From assembly GCA_002436105.1 (NCBI GenBank), contig DIXU01000014.1:163202-227201 (forward strand): a stretch of 64,000 bases of DNA, in the 5' to 3' direction. How positions within the stretch are numbered: the first letter of the stretch is position 1; every line of letters starts with the position of its first letter. Positions 1 to 8,089 of the stretch are shown piece by piece. The DNA is from Candidatus Aminicenantes bacterium UBA6072. GTDB taxonomy: Bacteria; Acidobacteriota; Aminicenantia; UBA2199. Under the pieces are notes generated by a model, which worked only from the letters and a program-made list of their open reading frames with translations, had not been told where the DNA came from and made no database searches. Made by a program: the position numbers and the translations under genes.

Positions 1-1
1 G

Positions 2-805
2 GAAGGCGACGTGATGGTCCGCGGCACCGGCAAGGATTTGCGCATCGACCAGGAGAACGGCGACCTGATCTTGGAGAACATCCCTTCCCGTTCGCGGCTG
101 CAGCTGAAGAACGGCGTCGCCAGGATGAGGGGCCTGCCCGAGGGAACGGAGATCATTGCCGCCCATGCTCGGGTCGACATTGAAGAAGCGGCCTCCCTGA
201 ATCTGGACGGCCGCCATGTCGAGTTTTCCGTTCGCAACGTGAGCGGAGACGCCGTCGTGGAGATGGCCTATGGCAAGCTGATCGCCGACGGTGTCGGCAG
301 GCTGGAGATCAGGGCGAGGCACGGCAATATCACGGCCAGGAACATCCGCGGCGGTGCGAGCGTCACCAACAAGTACGAGACGACGCGGATGGAGGACGTG
401 AGCGGGGACATCCGCATTTTCAGCCGTTCGGGGAAGATCGATCTCCGCCGCGCCTCCGGCAACGTGGTGATCGAGAATTCGTATGCCAACATCGCGATCG
501 CCGGTTTTTCCGGCGCCAGTCTCGACGTACTGCTGAAGAACGGCAATTTGGAGCTGAGCGCCGCCGATGTGAGCGACCGGGTCAACATCAAGGCCCGGTA
601 CGCCGAACTGGACCTGTCCTTCGCGGCCTTGATCGATCCGACCTTCAGCATCAAGACCGTCCATGGCCGGATCAGCGCCGCGCCGCGCCTGGGCCTGGAC
701 AGCTTCCAGGATAAGGAAGAAGCCTACGCCAACCGGGACGGGCAGAAGCCGGAGATCCTCATCCACAACACCTATGGGAACGTGCGGGTGAACGCCGCCG
801 ACTGA
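2..805 (+). CDS. DUF4097-type beta-repeat protein, 5' end outside window
   Basis: The frame is open to the first bases of the window, so the N-terminus, including any signal peptide, is missing. About 267 residues are visible. They consist of short alternating beta-strand repeats built on patterns such as SGDIRI, SGNVVIENSY and KNGNLELSAA, which is the look of the DUF4097 family (putative adhesin-like beta-solenoids, usually secreted or membrane-anchored). No catalytic motif is visible. In other genomes DUF4097 proteins often sit beside LiaF/PspC-like envelope-stress genes; here the visible neighbour is pgsA, a membrane-lipid gene. The family call is reasonable but the function is unknown. 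Confidence 0.7.
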   Translation, partial: EGDVMVRGTGKDLRIDQENGDLILENIPSRSRLQLKNGVARMRGLPEGTEIIAAHARVDIEEAASLNLDGRHVEFSVRNVSGDAVVEMAYGKLIADGVGRLEIRARHGNITARNIRGGASVTNKYETTRMEDVSGDIRIFSRSGKIDLRRASGNVVIENSYANIAIAGFSGASLDVLLKNGNLELSAADVSDRVNIKARYAELDLSFAALIDPTFSIKTVHGRISAAPRLGLDSFQDKEEAYANRDGQKPEILIHNTYGNVRVNAAD

Positions 806-808
806 CCG

Positions 809-837
809 TTGATTTTTTTCCGTCTTTGAGTTATTTT
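809..837 (+). promoter_or_regulatory. sigma70-type promoter of pgsA, leaderless geometry
   Basis: TTGATT at 809-814, a 17-nt spacer and TATTTT at 832-837. The pgsA ATG at 845 lies 7 nt after the -10 box, so transcription should begin at or next to the start codon. No Shine-Dalgarno sequence precedes it. Confidence 0.55.
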
Positions 838-844
838 TATCTTG

Positions 845-1417
845 ATGGGAAACGTCATCACCTTGCCGAACATCCTCAGCCTGTTGCGCCTGCTGATGAT
901 CCCCCTGATCATCCTGCTGATGGTCCACGTCAATGACGAGTTGTTTCCCTATCTGATCGTCACCTATGTCATTGCGGTTTCCCTCGATTTTTTGGACGGT
1001 TACATCGCCAGAAAGTTTTCCCAGGAGACCGAGATCGGTCGGATCATCGACCCACTGGCCGACAAGATCCTGGTCCTGGCCATTCTGATCACGCTGACGG
1101 CGAAGTTCGGGTTTCCCCTGTGGCTGGCGGCATTCATCGTCCTGCGCGACATTCTCATCCTTTGGGCCAGCGTTTTGCTTTACCAGGGCAAGCGCATCGT
1201 CAAGCCTTCACTGGTGGTGGGCAAGGCCACGTTCGCGCTGCTGAGCCTGCTGATCTTCACCTTCATCGTCGATCTCCACGAGCGCATCGACCTGCTCGCG
1301 GTCAAGCAGTTCCTGATCGCCCTGACCTTCTCGTTCCTTCTTTGGTCCTGGGTCGCCTATTTTCTGGTTTACCTGCAGGAGAAAAATGGAAAAAAAGAAT
1401 ACCATCTTGATCGTTGA
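845..1417 (+). CDS. pgsA: CDP-diacylglycerol--glycerol-3-phosphate 3-phosphatidyltransferase
   Basis: This 190-residue inner-membrane enzyme should transfer the phosphatidyl group from CDP-diacylglycerol to glycerol-3-phosphate, the committed step to phosphatidylglycerol. The full CDP-alcohol phosphotransferase signature is present: D51-G52, A55-R56, G65, D69 and D73, spaced as DGx2ARx8Gx3Dx3D. Several hydrophobic helices flank it, and the length is normal for PgsA. ATG at 845 is preferred over the in-frame TTG at 842 because it sits 7 nt from a good -10 box. The 3' end overlaps the next gene by 32 bases, implying co-translation. Another CDP-alcohol transferase is possible, but PgsA fits best. 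Confidence 0.9.
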   Translation: MGNVITLPNILSLLRLLMIPLIILLMVHVNDELFPYLIVTYVIAVSLDFLDGYIARKFSQETEIGRIIDPLADKILVLAILITLTAKFGFPLWLAAFIVLRDILILWASVLLYQGKRIVKPSLVVGKATFALLSLLIFTFIVDLHERIDLLAVKQFLIALTFSFLLWSWVAYFLVYLQEKNGKKEYHLDR

Positions 1418-1754
1418 CGACGAGAAGGAGATCCGCCTGCTGCTGCAGGAATTCCTGGAAAAGAACGGCTATGCCGTATGCGTCGCCGCGGACGGGCAGC
1501 AGGCGCTGCAGCTGGCCGGCGAGCAGCTTCCCGACCTGGTCATCACCGATCTGCTGCTGCCAAAGGAGCATGGCATCGAGGTCATGCAGGCCATCAAGGA
1601 TCGGTTCCTCCTGCCCATCATCGCCATATCCGGCATCTACAGGAAAGATGAGATCCAGGGCCGGATCAACGACGTGTTCATCGATGGTTTTTTCGAAAAG
1701 CCTCTGGACCTTGACGGGATCCTGGCCTGTATCCGCTCCATCCTCAATGGATGA
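1386..1754 (+). CDS. single-domain response regulator (CheY-like receiver)
   Basis: This 122-residue protein is one receiver domain with no output domain. The acidic pocket D11-D12, phospho-acceptor D55 (in ITDLLLP), switch residue S82 and conserved K105 (in FEKPLD) are all present, so it should be phosphorylatable. It overlaps the end of pgsA and the start of the radical-SAM gene, so the three form one translationally coupled unit. No histidine kinase is adjacent; the partner must be encoded elsewhere. Single-domain regulators usually act by protein contact or as phosphorelay intermediates. What it controls cannot be read from the sequence. Confidence 0.9.
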   Translation: MEKKNTILIVDDEKEIRLLLQEFLEKNGYAVCVAADGQQALQLAGEQLPDLVITDLLLPKEHGIEVMQAIKDRFLLPIIAISGIYRKDEIQGRINDVFIDGFFEKPLDLDGILACIRSILNG

Positions 1755-2670
1755 GCCCTTTTATTCTTTCGCCGCATTCCTGAAGAACAAGTTTCCCGGA
1801 GGCAAGGTACGGAAGATCCCCATCGATGCGGGGTTCTCCTGCCCGAACCGTGACGGGAAGCTGTCCGGCGCCGGCTGCGTGTTCTGCGATCCCTTTGCGG
1901 CCGGCCCTGTCGCCAAGGCCGGCTGGACGATCGAGGAACAGATCACGTCCCATGTCCGGCGTTATGGCGGATGGAGGTTCATTGCGTATTTCCAATCACA
2001 TTGCAACACCTACGCTCCGGTCGCGGAACTGCGCCGCAAGTATGAGATCGTCTTCCGCTTCCCGGAGATCGTCGGGTTGTTCGTCGGCACCCGCCCCGAC
2101 GAGCTCCCCGAACCGGTCCTGTCCCTGTTGCAGGAAACGGGCCGGCGCATCTACCTGAGCGTCGAACTCGGGCTGCAGTCGGTTCACGAGCGGAGCCTGG
2201 GCCTGCTCCAGCGCAACCACTCGGTCGGGCAGTTCGTATCCGCCTTTCATGAATTGCGCCGGCGGCGCATCGATTGCGTCGTCCACCTCATCATCGGCAT
2301 CCCCGGAGAAACGCGCGCGGACATGCGCGCGACCATCGCGGTCATGAACGCCCTGAGGCCGGCCGGGATCAAGCTCCATCCGCTGCACGTGCTCCGGGGG
2401 TCGCAGCTGCAGGCACGGCATGCCCGGGGTTCACTGCCGCTGCTGGGTCGCGATGAATACGTCGATATCGTTTGCGATCTCCTGGAGCGCCTGGATCCGG
2501 ACATCGTGGTGCACCGGCTCACGGCCGACCGGGAGAAAGAGCTGTTCATCGCCCCGCCCTGGGCCCTGGACAAGGCGGCCGTGCTGGAGGCCATCCGGAG
2601 GGAAATGCGGCAGCGGGGATCCCGCCAGGGTTGTCGGATGGGGAGTGAGCAATGTTCCGGGCCGCGTTGA
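1747..2670 (+). CDS. YhcC-family radical SAM protein (TIGR01212 type)
   Basis: The start is ATG 1747, overlapping the response-regulator stop by 8 bases; the frame is open further upstream but that part only shadows the regulator. The 307-residue product has the family's unusual iron-sulfur motif: C32 in FSCPNRDG, then C44 and C47 in GCVFC. The SAM-binding beta-barrel follows, with VGTRPDEL, ELGLQS and IGIPGET segments. YhcC-type proteins are radical-SAM enzymes of uncertain substrate, often linked to RNA modification or ArcB-type signalling. The C-terminal tail of about 20 residues after AIRREM is low complexity. The family assignment is strong; the reaction is unknown. Confidence 0.88.
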   Translation: MDEPFYSFAAFLKNKFPGGKVRKIPIDAGFSCPNRDGKLSGAGCVFCDPFAAGPVAKAGWTIEEQITSHVRRYGGWRFIAYFQSHCNTYAPVAELRRKYEIVFRFPEIVGLFVGTRPDELPEPVLSLLQETGRRIYLSVELGLQSVHERSLGLLQRNHSVGQFVSAFHELRRRRIDCVVHLIIGIPGETRADMRATIAVMNALRPAGIKLHPLHVLRGSQLQARHARGSLPLLGRDEYVDIVCDLLERLDPDIVVHRLTADREKELFIAPPWALDKAAVLEAIRREMRQRGSRQGCRMGSEQCSGPR

Positions 2671-2695
2671 CAAAAGGAAATCGATGATGTAGAAC
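2667..2695 (+). promoter_or_regulatory. sigma70-type promoter for the PATAN-DnaJ-TPR gene
   Basis: TTGACA at 2667-2672, a 17-nt spacer and TAGAAC at 2690-2695, overlapping the last codons of the upstream gene. The first ATG (2700) is only 4 nt downstream of the -10 box. A second in-frame ATG at 2721 follows a GGGGA stretch. Confidence 0.5.
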
Positions 2696-2699
2696 AGGG

Positions 2700-4151
2700 A
2701 TGAAGATAAACGGGGAATCGATGGGAAAACGAGTCATTGAGTCGCCGATCCCTTTCGTGCTGCGCAAGGTCTTCATGGAGAAGATCACCGGCGAGCTGAC
2801 CATCAAGGGAGAAAACTTCGAAAAGAGCCTGTACTTCGAACGGGGCGACCTCTGCTTCGCCAGGACCAACGTCCTGCACGAACGCCTCGGCGAGGTGCTG
2901 TTCAAGATCGGCAAGATCGACAAAACCCAGTTCTGGGACATTCACAAGCTGATCTCGGGCCAGAAGGAGCGGATCGGCCGGGTTCTGGTGCTGAACAATT
3001 TCATCAGCCAGAAGGACCTGTTTTACGGTCTGATCCACCAGGTGCGCGTGATCGCTCTCTCCACCTTCGCCCTGACCAGCGGTGAATGGGAATTTTCCCC
3101 GGCGCTGCCCGAGCTTCCCGAGGACTCGCGCTTCAAGATCGAGTTGCCCGGGATCTTCGTCGAGGGCGTGCCGCGTTTCAAAAGCCTGCCCCTGTTCCGG
3201 AACAATTTCGCCAAGCGCTCCCTGCAGACCCGACCGGTCTCGGCCGAGACCGGCAGCTTCCTCAAGGAAGAAGACGTGGAGGTTTACAAGGCCTTGAGCT
3301 CCCGCTCCGGAGTGCCGGCCGAGCAGGTGGCGCAGGAGATGGGCATGGCCGACGAGGCCTTCTGGCAGAAGCTGGCCCTCTTTTTTCTGCTGAATATCCT
3401 GGAATTCGTCGCCTCCCCCGTCCAGCGCGCACTGAACAAGGAGCACGAGGCGCTGCTGGCCCTGTATGAAAGCATGAAGGCCCGGGACCTGGATTATTAC
3501 GAGCTGTTCGACCTGGACAACGGCGCCACGTCCAACCAGATCAAGGAGACGTATTACCTGTATGCGAAAAAATTCCATCCCGACCGCCTGGGCGAAGCAT
3601 CGAATCCCGAGCTGAGAGAAAAAGCCAACTTTGTTTTCGCCAGGATCAACAAGGCCTTCGAGGTCCTCAGCGATGAGGGGAAAAGACGGGAATACGACAT
3701 GAAGGGCTATAAGGAGATCCAGCAAGCCGAAAAAACGACGGAAAACCTCGTTGAAAAGGCGAACCTCTATTATCGCAAGGCCAAAACCCTCTATTCCCAT
3801 CAGCGCTACAGGGAGACGGCCAGCCTGATGGAGGAATCAATCCGCAACGACCCCACCCGGGCGTCTTATTATCTCTTGCTGGGTCTGGCCCAATCGAATA
3901 TTCCCAACCTCCGGCGCGTGGCCGAGAAAAGCTTCCAGAAGGTCATCGAGCTGGAGCCCTGGAACCCGGAGCCGTATGCCGCCCTCGGGCTTTTGTTCCA
4001 ATATGAGAAGATGGAGAATCGGGCGGCGAATTTCTTTAAAAAAGCGCTGGCGATCGATCCTGAGCATGAACTGGCCAAGAAAAGGCTCGCCGAAATGCAG
4101 GGCGCGGGGAAAAAGCCATCGGTCCTCTCGATCTTCCAGAAAAAAAAGTAG
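2700..4151 (+). CDS. PATAN (DUF4388)-DnaJ-TPR fusion protein
   Basis: This 483-residue protein has three parts. Residues ~10-170 resemble the PATAN/DUF4388 domain, which is typically regulatory and often fused to receivers in Deltaproteobacteria and Acidobacteria. A J-domain covers ~265-335 with the essential HPD at 293-295 and a DYYELFDLD start. TPR-like helices fill ~345-475 (LLLGLAQSN, PYAALGLLF). The HPD tripeptide implies it stimulates an Hsp70 ATPase, with the TPRs and PATAN domain choosing clients. No Gly/Phe or zinc-finger region is present, so it is not a classical DnaJ. Start is either ATG 2700 or ATG 2721 (MGKRVIES). The cellular role is not known. Confidence 0.85.
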   Translation: MKINGESMGKRVIESPIPFVLRKVFMEKITGELTIKGENFEKSLYFERGDLCFARTNVLHERLGEVLFKIGKIDKTQFWDIHKLISGQKERIGRVLVLNNFISQKDLFYGLIHQVRVIALSTFALTSGEWEFSPALPELPEDSRFKIELPGIFVEGVPRFKSLPLFRNNFAKRSLQTRPVSAETGSFLKEEDVEVYKALSSRSGVPAEQVAQEMGMADEAFWQKLALFFLLNILEFVASPVQRALNKEHEALLALYESMKARDLDYYELFDLDNGATSNQIKETYYLYAKKFHPDRLGEASNPELREKANFVFARINKAFEVLSDEGKRREYDMKGYKEIQQAEKTTENLVEKANLYYRKAKTLYSHQRYRETASLMEESIRNDPTRASYYLLLGLAQSNIPNLRRVAEKSFQKVIELEPWNPEPYAALGLLFQYEKMENRAANFFKKALAIDPEHELAKKRLAEMQGAGKKPSVLSIFQKKK

Positions 4152-4191
4152 CGCATCCCCCACTACATTTTGTGTTTAAAAAAAAACAATA

Positions 4192-4219
4192 TTGACATTT
4201 AGCGTTTTTGGGGTAAGAT
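4192..4219 (+). promoter_or_regulatory. sigma70-type promoter of the glgA operon
   Basis: Consensus TTGACA at 4192-4197, a 16-nt spacer and TAAGAT at 4214-4219. About 36 nt of leader follows, containing a purine-rich GAGGAGGCGG ribosome-binding stretch before the GTG start at 4262. This is a leadered unit, unlike several neighbours. Confidence 0.7.
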
Positions 4220-4261
4220 AGCAAAGTTGTCCATCAGGAGTGAGGAGGCGGAGGGGGCTGC

Positions 4262-5716
4262 GTGAACATTCTGTATTTGTCTTCCGAAGCGGTGCCGTTC
4301 GCCAAGACCGGCGGCTTGGGAGACGTTTCGGGCGCCCTGCCGCGGGTCCTGGCGGCCAGCGAAAAAGTCACCTTGCTGATGCCCGGGTACCGGACGGAAG
4401 CGATCCAGCGGTCCCCGGCCGAAGTCGTCGATGGTTTTTCCCTGCGCATCGGGTCGGAGACCCATGATGCGGTCATAAGGAAAACCCCTGTTTCCGCCAA
4501 TTATTCCGTCTGCTTCGTCCATAACGATCACTTTTTTGCCCGGGATGGAATTTACGGCGACGATGCGGGGGACTATCCCGACAATTTCTCCCGTTTCCTT
4601 TTTTTTCAGAAAGCCGCCCTGGAATACGTGCGCAGGAACAACCTGCGCTTTGACATCATTCATGGCAACGACTGGCAGACCGCCCTGGTTCCCCTGCTCA
4701 TGCGGATCGATCCGCTTGCGGCCTATTTCGCCGGGACCAGATCGGTTTTCACCATCCACAACCTGGGTTACCAGGGGATATTCCCGGCCGCGGCCTTCGC
4801 TGAAGCCGCCCTGCCGCCCTATCTGTTTTCCCCCGAGTATCTCGAATTTTACGGCGACCTGAACTGCCTGAAATCCGGCATTATTTTTTCCGACTGGCTG
4901 CTCACTGTCAGTCCGGCCTACGCCCGGGAGATCGTTTCCCGCGACCAGGGGTTCGGTCTGGACGGGCTGCTGGCCAAGTATTCCTGCAAGCTGAGTGGAA
5001 TTCTCAACGGCGTCGATTACGGCCAGTGGGACCCGCAAGACGATCCCTTCATCGTCCAGCGCTATTCCGTGCGATCGCTGCCGCATAAGACCAGGAACAA
5101 GGAAGCGCTTTTCTCCGAGCTCGGACTGGCGGGGAAAAGCCGTTCACCGCTGATGATCATGATAGCGAGGATCTCGCAGCAGAAGGGGGTGGACGTGCTG
5201 CCGCGGTTGCTGCCCCAGCTTTTCCAGGACGATGCTTATTTCGTTTTTCTCGGCAAGGGCGACCGTTCCCTGACCGGGGAGATCGCAGGCCTGGCCGGGC
5301 GTTTTCCCCAGCGCATGAAGTTCTTGAATGCCTTCGACGAAAAAATGGCCCATCGTTTGCAGGCGGCGGGAGATCTCCTGTTCATGCCATCGGCATATGA
5401 GCCGTGCGGGCTGAACCAGATCTACGGCTTGCGCTACGGTACGGTCCCCATCGTGCGGGCTACCGGCGGCCTGGATGACTCGATCCAGGAATTCGATCCG
5501 CCAACGCTCCGCGGGACGGGCTTCAAGTTCAGGGGCAACGATATCCCTGCGATCCTGGCGGTGATCCGCAACGCGCTGCGACTGTTCCGCGACCGGAGCC
5601 TATGGAGCAGGATCCAGGAAAACGGCATGGCCATGGATTTTTCATGGGAACGCGCCGCAACAAGCTACTTGACGCTCTACAAGAATATTTCATCGGAGGA
5701 TACCCAGCATGTCTGA
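4262..5716 (+). CDS. glgA: glycogen synthase (ADP-glucose, GT5)
   Basis: This 484-residue enzyme should extend alpha-1,4-glucan from ADP-glucose. The GT5 N-terminus with the sugar-nucleotide loop KTGGLGDV (K15-V22) follows MNILYLSSEAVPF. The C-terminal half carries PSAYEPCGLNQIYG, the E-x7-E-type nucleotide-sugar site, and ATGGLDDSI. Length matches bacterial GlgA. Translation starts at GTG 4262 after a clear ribosome-binding stretch. The gene overlaps the downstream thioredoxin gene by 8 bases, so the two are probably translationally coupled. No other glycogen genes (glgB, glgC, glgP) are adjacent. Confidence 0.95.
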   Translation: MNILYLSSEAVPFAKTGGLGDVSGALPRVLAASEKVTLLMPGYRTEAIQRSPAEVVDGFSLRIGSETHDAVIRKTPVSANYSVCFVHNDHFFARDGIYGDDAGDYPDNFSRFLFFQKAALEYVRRNNLRFDIIHGNDWQTALVPLLMRIDPLAAYFAGTRSVFTIHNLGYQGIFPAAAFAEAALPPYLFSPEYLEFYGDLNCLKSGIIFSDWLLTVSPAYAREIVSRDQGFGLDGLLAKYSCKLSGILNGVDYGQWDPQDDPFIVQRYSVRSLPHKTRNKEALFSELGLAGKSRSPLMIMIARISQQKGVDVLPRLLPQLFQDDAYFVFLGKGDRSLTGEIAGLAGRFPQRMKFLNAFDEKMAHRLQAAGDLLFMPSAYEPCGLNQIYGLRYGTVPIVRATGGLDDSIQEFDPPTLRGTGFKFRGNDIPAILAVIRNALRLFRDRSLWSRIQENGMAMDFSWERAATSYLTLYKNISSEDTQHV

Positions 5717-6029
5717 AATCATCTCGGCCAACGACGGAAATTTCGAAAGCTTCATCCAGGGTCATCCCATGGTCATTGTCGACTTCTGGGCGCCGACCTG
5801 CATGCCCTGCCGGCTGATGGAGCCGGGACTGGAAAAGATCGCGGCCAGTCATCCGGAGAAGGTCAGGGTCTTGAAGGTCAATGTCAACGAAAACCCCAAG
5901 ACCTCTTCGCGCTTTTTCGTGCGCACCCTGCCCACCCTGCTGTTCATAAAGGACGGTCAGGTCCGGACGCAGATCGTCGGCGCCGTCAACCCCGTGCAGA
6001 TCGAAAAGACCCTCAACGAGGTCAGCTGA
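5709..6029 (+). CDS. trxA: thioredoxin with CMPC active site
   Basis: This 106-residue thioredoxin fold has the redox pair C31-C34 in WAPTCMPC and the cis-proline segment RTLPTLLFIKDG. The usual WCGPC is replaced by TCMPC. Met in place of Gly between the cysteines should alter redox potential or partner choice, though CMPC-type thioredoxins are known. It overlaps glgA upstream and shares one base with trxB downstream, so the reductant and its reductase are made together. It has no signal peptide and should act in the cytoplasm on ribonucleotide reductase, peroxiredoxins or perhaps its operon partner. Confidence 0.92.
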   Translation: MSEIISANDGNFESFIQGHPMVIVDFWAPTCMPCRLMEPGLEKIAASHPEKVRVLKVNVNENPKTSSRFFVRTLPTLLFIKDGQVRTQIVGAVNPVQIEKTLNEVS

Positions 6030-6952
6030 TGGAAAAGAACTGGGATGTGATCATCGTGGGCGGCGGCCCGGCGGGTCTGGCCGCGGCGATCTATTGCGGT
6101 CGGGCCCTGCGGAAGACCCTGGTTCTGGAGAAAAAAGTCTTCGGCGGCCAGATCGTTTTTTCCGACATCATCGAGAACTATCCCGGTTTCGCCGAGCCGA
6201 TCGTCCCGGCCGACCTGATGGAACAAATGGCCAAGCAGAGCGAGCGCTACGGGGTCGTGCTGGAGAACGACGAGGCCCTGGGGCTGGTCAGGGAAGGGGA
6301 GAACTGGAGGGTCGACGTCTACCAGAATACCTATACGGCGAAAGCAATCCTTTACGCCGCCGGTTCGGCGCACCGTTTCCTCGGCGTTCCCGGCGAGCAG
6401 GAACTGCTGGGGCGCGGGGTGTCGGTCTGCGCCACCTGCGACGCCCCCTTTTTCCAGGGCAAGAAAGTGGCCGTCCTGGGCGGCGGCGACACGGCCCTCT
6501 ACGAGGCGCTGCACCTGGCAAAATTCGCCTCCGAAGTCACCTTGATCCATCGCCGCGGCCAGCTCCGCGCCGAGAGGATCCTCCAGGAGCGGGTATTCAA
6601 GAACGACCGGATCAAAGTGCTCTGGGATTCCGAGGTCCAGCGCTTCCAGGGCGCGCAAAAGCTCGAGGCGCTGGATGTGCTCGATAAAAAAACGAACCGC
6701 GTGGAACCCATGGCATGCGACGGGGCTTTCCTGGCCATCGGCACCATTCCCAACACCGGCTTGCTGAAGGACCTGGTGCAGCTGGACGAGAACGGCTACG
6801 TCGTGACCGATATCTCCCTGCGCACCGAGGCCCGGGGCCTGTTCGTTTCCGGAGAGGTCATCAAGGGCAACCGCCGCCAGGTCGCCATCTCGGTGGGCAT
6901 GGGAGTGCAGGCGGCGCTCAATTGTGAAGAATACCTCGCTTCCCTGGATTGA
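6029..6952 (+). CDS. trxB: thioredoxin reductase (NADPH, FAD)
   Basis: This 307-residue flavoprotein has the FAD dinucleotide fold (VGGGPAGLAAA) at the N-terminus, the redox-active C134-A-T-C137 in VCATCDAPFF, the NAD(P)H-binding GGGDTALYEA just after it, and the closing FAD segment FVSGEVIKG. These are the standard low-molecular-weight TrxB features. It should reduce the thioredoxin encoded immediately upstream; the two genes share one base. In the closing segment, the usual GDV acidic residue that contacts FAD ribitol appears as GEV. Some TrxB homologues use ferredoxin or NADH instead; the cofactor cannot be proven from sequence. Confidence 0.94.
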   Translation: MEKNWDVIIVGGGPAGLAAAIYCGRALRKTLVLEKKVFGGQIVFSDIIENYPGFAEPIVPADLMEQMAKQSERYGVVLENDEALGLVREGENWRVDVYQNTYTAKAILYAAGSAHRFLGVPGEQELLGRGVSVCATCDAPFFQGKKVAVLGGGDTALYEALHLAKFASEVTLIHRRGQLRAERILQERVFKNDRIKVLWDSEVQRFQGAQKLEALDVLDKKTNRVEPMACDGAFLAIGTIPNTGLLKDLVQLDENGYVVTDISLRTEARGLFVSGEVIKGNRRQVAISVGMGVQAALNCEEYLASLD

Positions 6953-7012
6953 GCGCCGGCGGCCCGCTGGGTATCGCCCGGTGGGCGTTGCCCATGTTTA
7001 CGGGAGGAGCGC

Positions 7013-8020
7013 ATGATCAAGGCCCTCCTTGGCGAAACGGCGGGGAAGCGGTGCGTGGTCTGCCGCCTGTGCGCCCACGAATGCCGGATCGCCGAAGGCA
7101 AGACCGGGATTTGCCGCGTGCGCAAGAACGTGGGCGGCGAATTGTTCTCCCTCAATTCCGACCGGGTCGTCGCCGCCCATATCGATCCGATCGAAAAGAA
7201 GCCGTTGTATCATTTTCTGCCCGGGTCGCGCTCCTTCTCCGTCGCCGCCATGGGCTGCAATTTCTCCTGCCGCTTCTGCCAGAACCACGCCATCTCCATG
7301 GTGGAGGACGAAACGGCCATCCAGGGCGACGTCGTTGCCCCGGATCAGCTGGTGGCACTGGCCAAAAAATACGACGCCCGATCGATCGCCTATACCTATA
7401 CCGAGCCGACGGTTTTTTTTGAGCTCGTCCTGGAAACGGCGCGGCGGGCCCGCGCCGCCGGTATTCGCAACGTCCTGGTCAGCAACGGCTACATGACCGC
7501 CGGGGCCCTGGCGCTGCTGGGGCCGTACCTGGACGGGGCCAACATCGACCTGAAAGCGTTCAGCGACGGATTTTACCGGAAATACTGTTCCGCCCGAATG
7601 CAGCCCGTGCTGGAGACGATCGCAGCCGTAAAGGCCATGGGGATCTGGCTCGAGGTCACCACGCTGCTGATCCCGGGATTGAATGACGAGCCGGGGCAGA
7701 TCTCGGAGCTGATCGGTTTTTTGCGCGGCCTGGATCGCGACATTCCCTGGCATGTTTCCCGCTTTTTTCCTCAATACCGCATGGAGGACATCCCGCAAAC
7801 GGATGCGGAATCGATCTACCGTTATCTGCGCATGGCCGAGGATGGCGGGCTGCATTTTCCCTACGGCGGCAACCTTCCGGATTCGCGCTGGAGCCATACG
7901 CTGTGCCCGCAATGCCGCGCGACGCTGATCGAAAGGTCCGGATACCATGCCCGGAACGTCGGGCTTCATGAGGGTGCGTGCAGGGCCTGCGGCGCCGCCG
8001 TGGCGGGCGTCTGGAGCTGA
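7013..8020 (+). CDS. amrS: AmmeMemoRadiSam system radical SAM enzyme (PflA-like)
   Basis: This 335-residue protein has the radical-SAM cluster C82-x3-C86-x2-C89 in GCNFSCRFC. It also has the family's cysteine-rich N-terminus (CVVCRLCAHEC, then TGICRVR) and a C-terminal zinc-ribbon-like CPQCRA with CRACG. Conserved TYTEPTVFFE and NIDLKAF blocks support the PflA-like AmrS family. AmrS is named from fusions and clusters with AMMECR1 and Memo proteins; its substrate is not established. AMMECR1 and Memo genes are not in this window. The ATG has a strong GGGAGGAG site 3 nt upstream. A gap of 60 bases separates it from trxB. Confidence 0.9.
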   Translation: MIKALLGETAGKRCVVCRLCAHECRIAEGKTGICRVRKNVGGELFSLNSDRVVAAHIDPIEKKPLYHFLPGSRSFSVAAMGCNFSCRFCQNHAISMVEDETAIQGDVVAPDQLVALAKKYDARSIAYTYTEPTVFFELVLETARRARAAGIRNVLVSNGYMTAGALALLGPYLDGANIDLKAFSDGFYRKYCSARMQPVLETIAAVKAMGIWLEVTTLLIPGLNDEPGQISELIGFLRGLDRDIPWHVSRFFPQYRMEDIPQTDAESIYRYLRMAEDGGLHFPYGGNLPDSRWSHTLCPQCRATLIERSGYHARNVGLHEGACRACGAAVAGVWS

Positions 8021-8044
8021 TCCGCGGTCGCAGCGGCGCCCACG

Positions 8045-8073
8045 TTGACAAAAATAAAACCTTGGACTATTTT
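8045..8073 (+). promoter_or_regulatory. sigma70-type promoter upstream of the membrane-anchored protein
   Basis: TTGACA at 8045-8050, a 17-nt spacer and TATTTT at 8068-8073. The ATG at 8090 is preceded by GGAG at about 8 nt, so the leader is short but has a ribosome-binding site. Confidence 0.65.
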
Positions 8074-8089
8074 ATTCCCGGAGAATAAT

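Noticed and set aside
1414..1746. An N-terminal extension of the radical-SAM gene into the response regulator
   Set aside because: The extension is an out-of-frame copy of the regulator sequence, and the radical-SAM motif begins only after ATG 1747, which gives normal family length.
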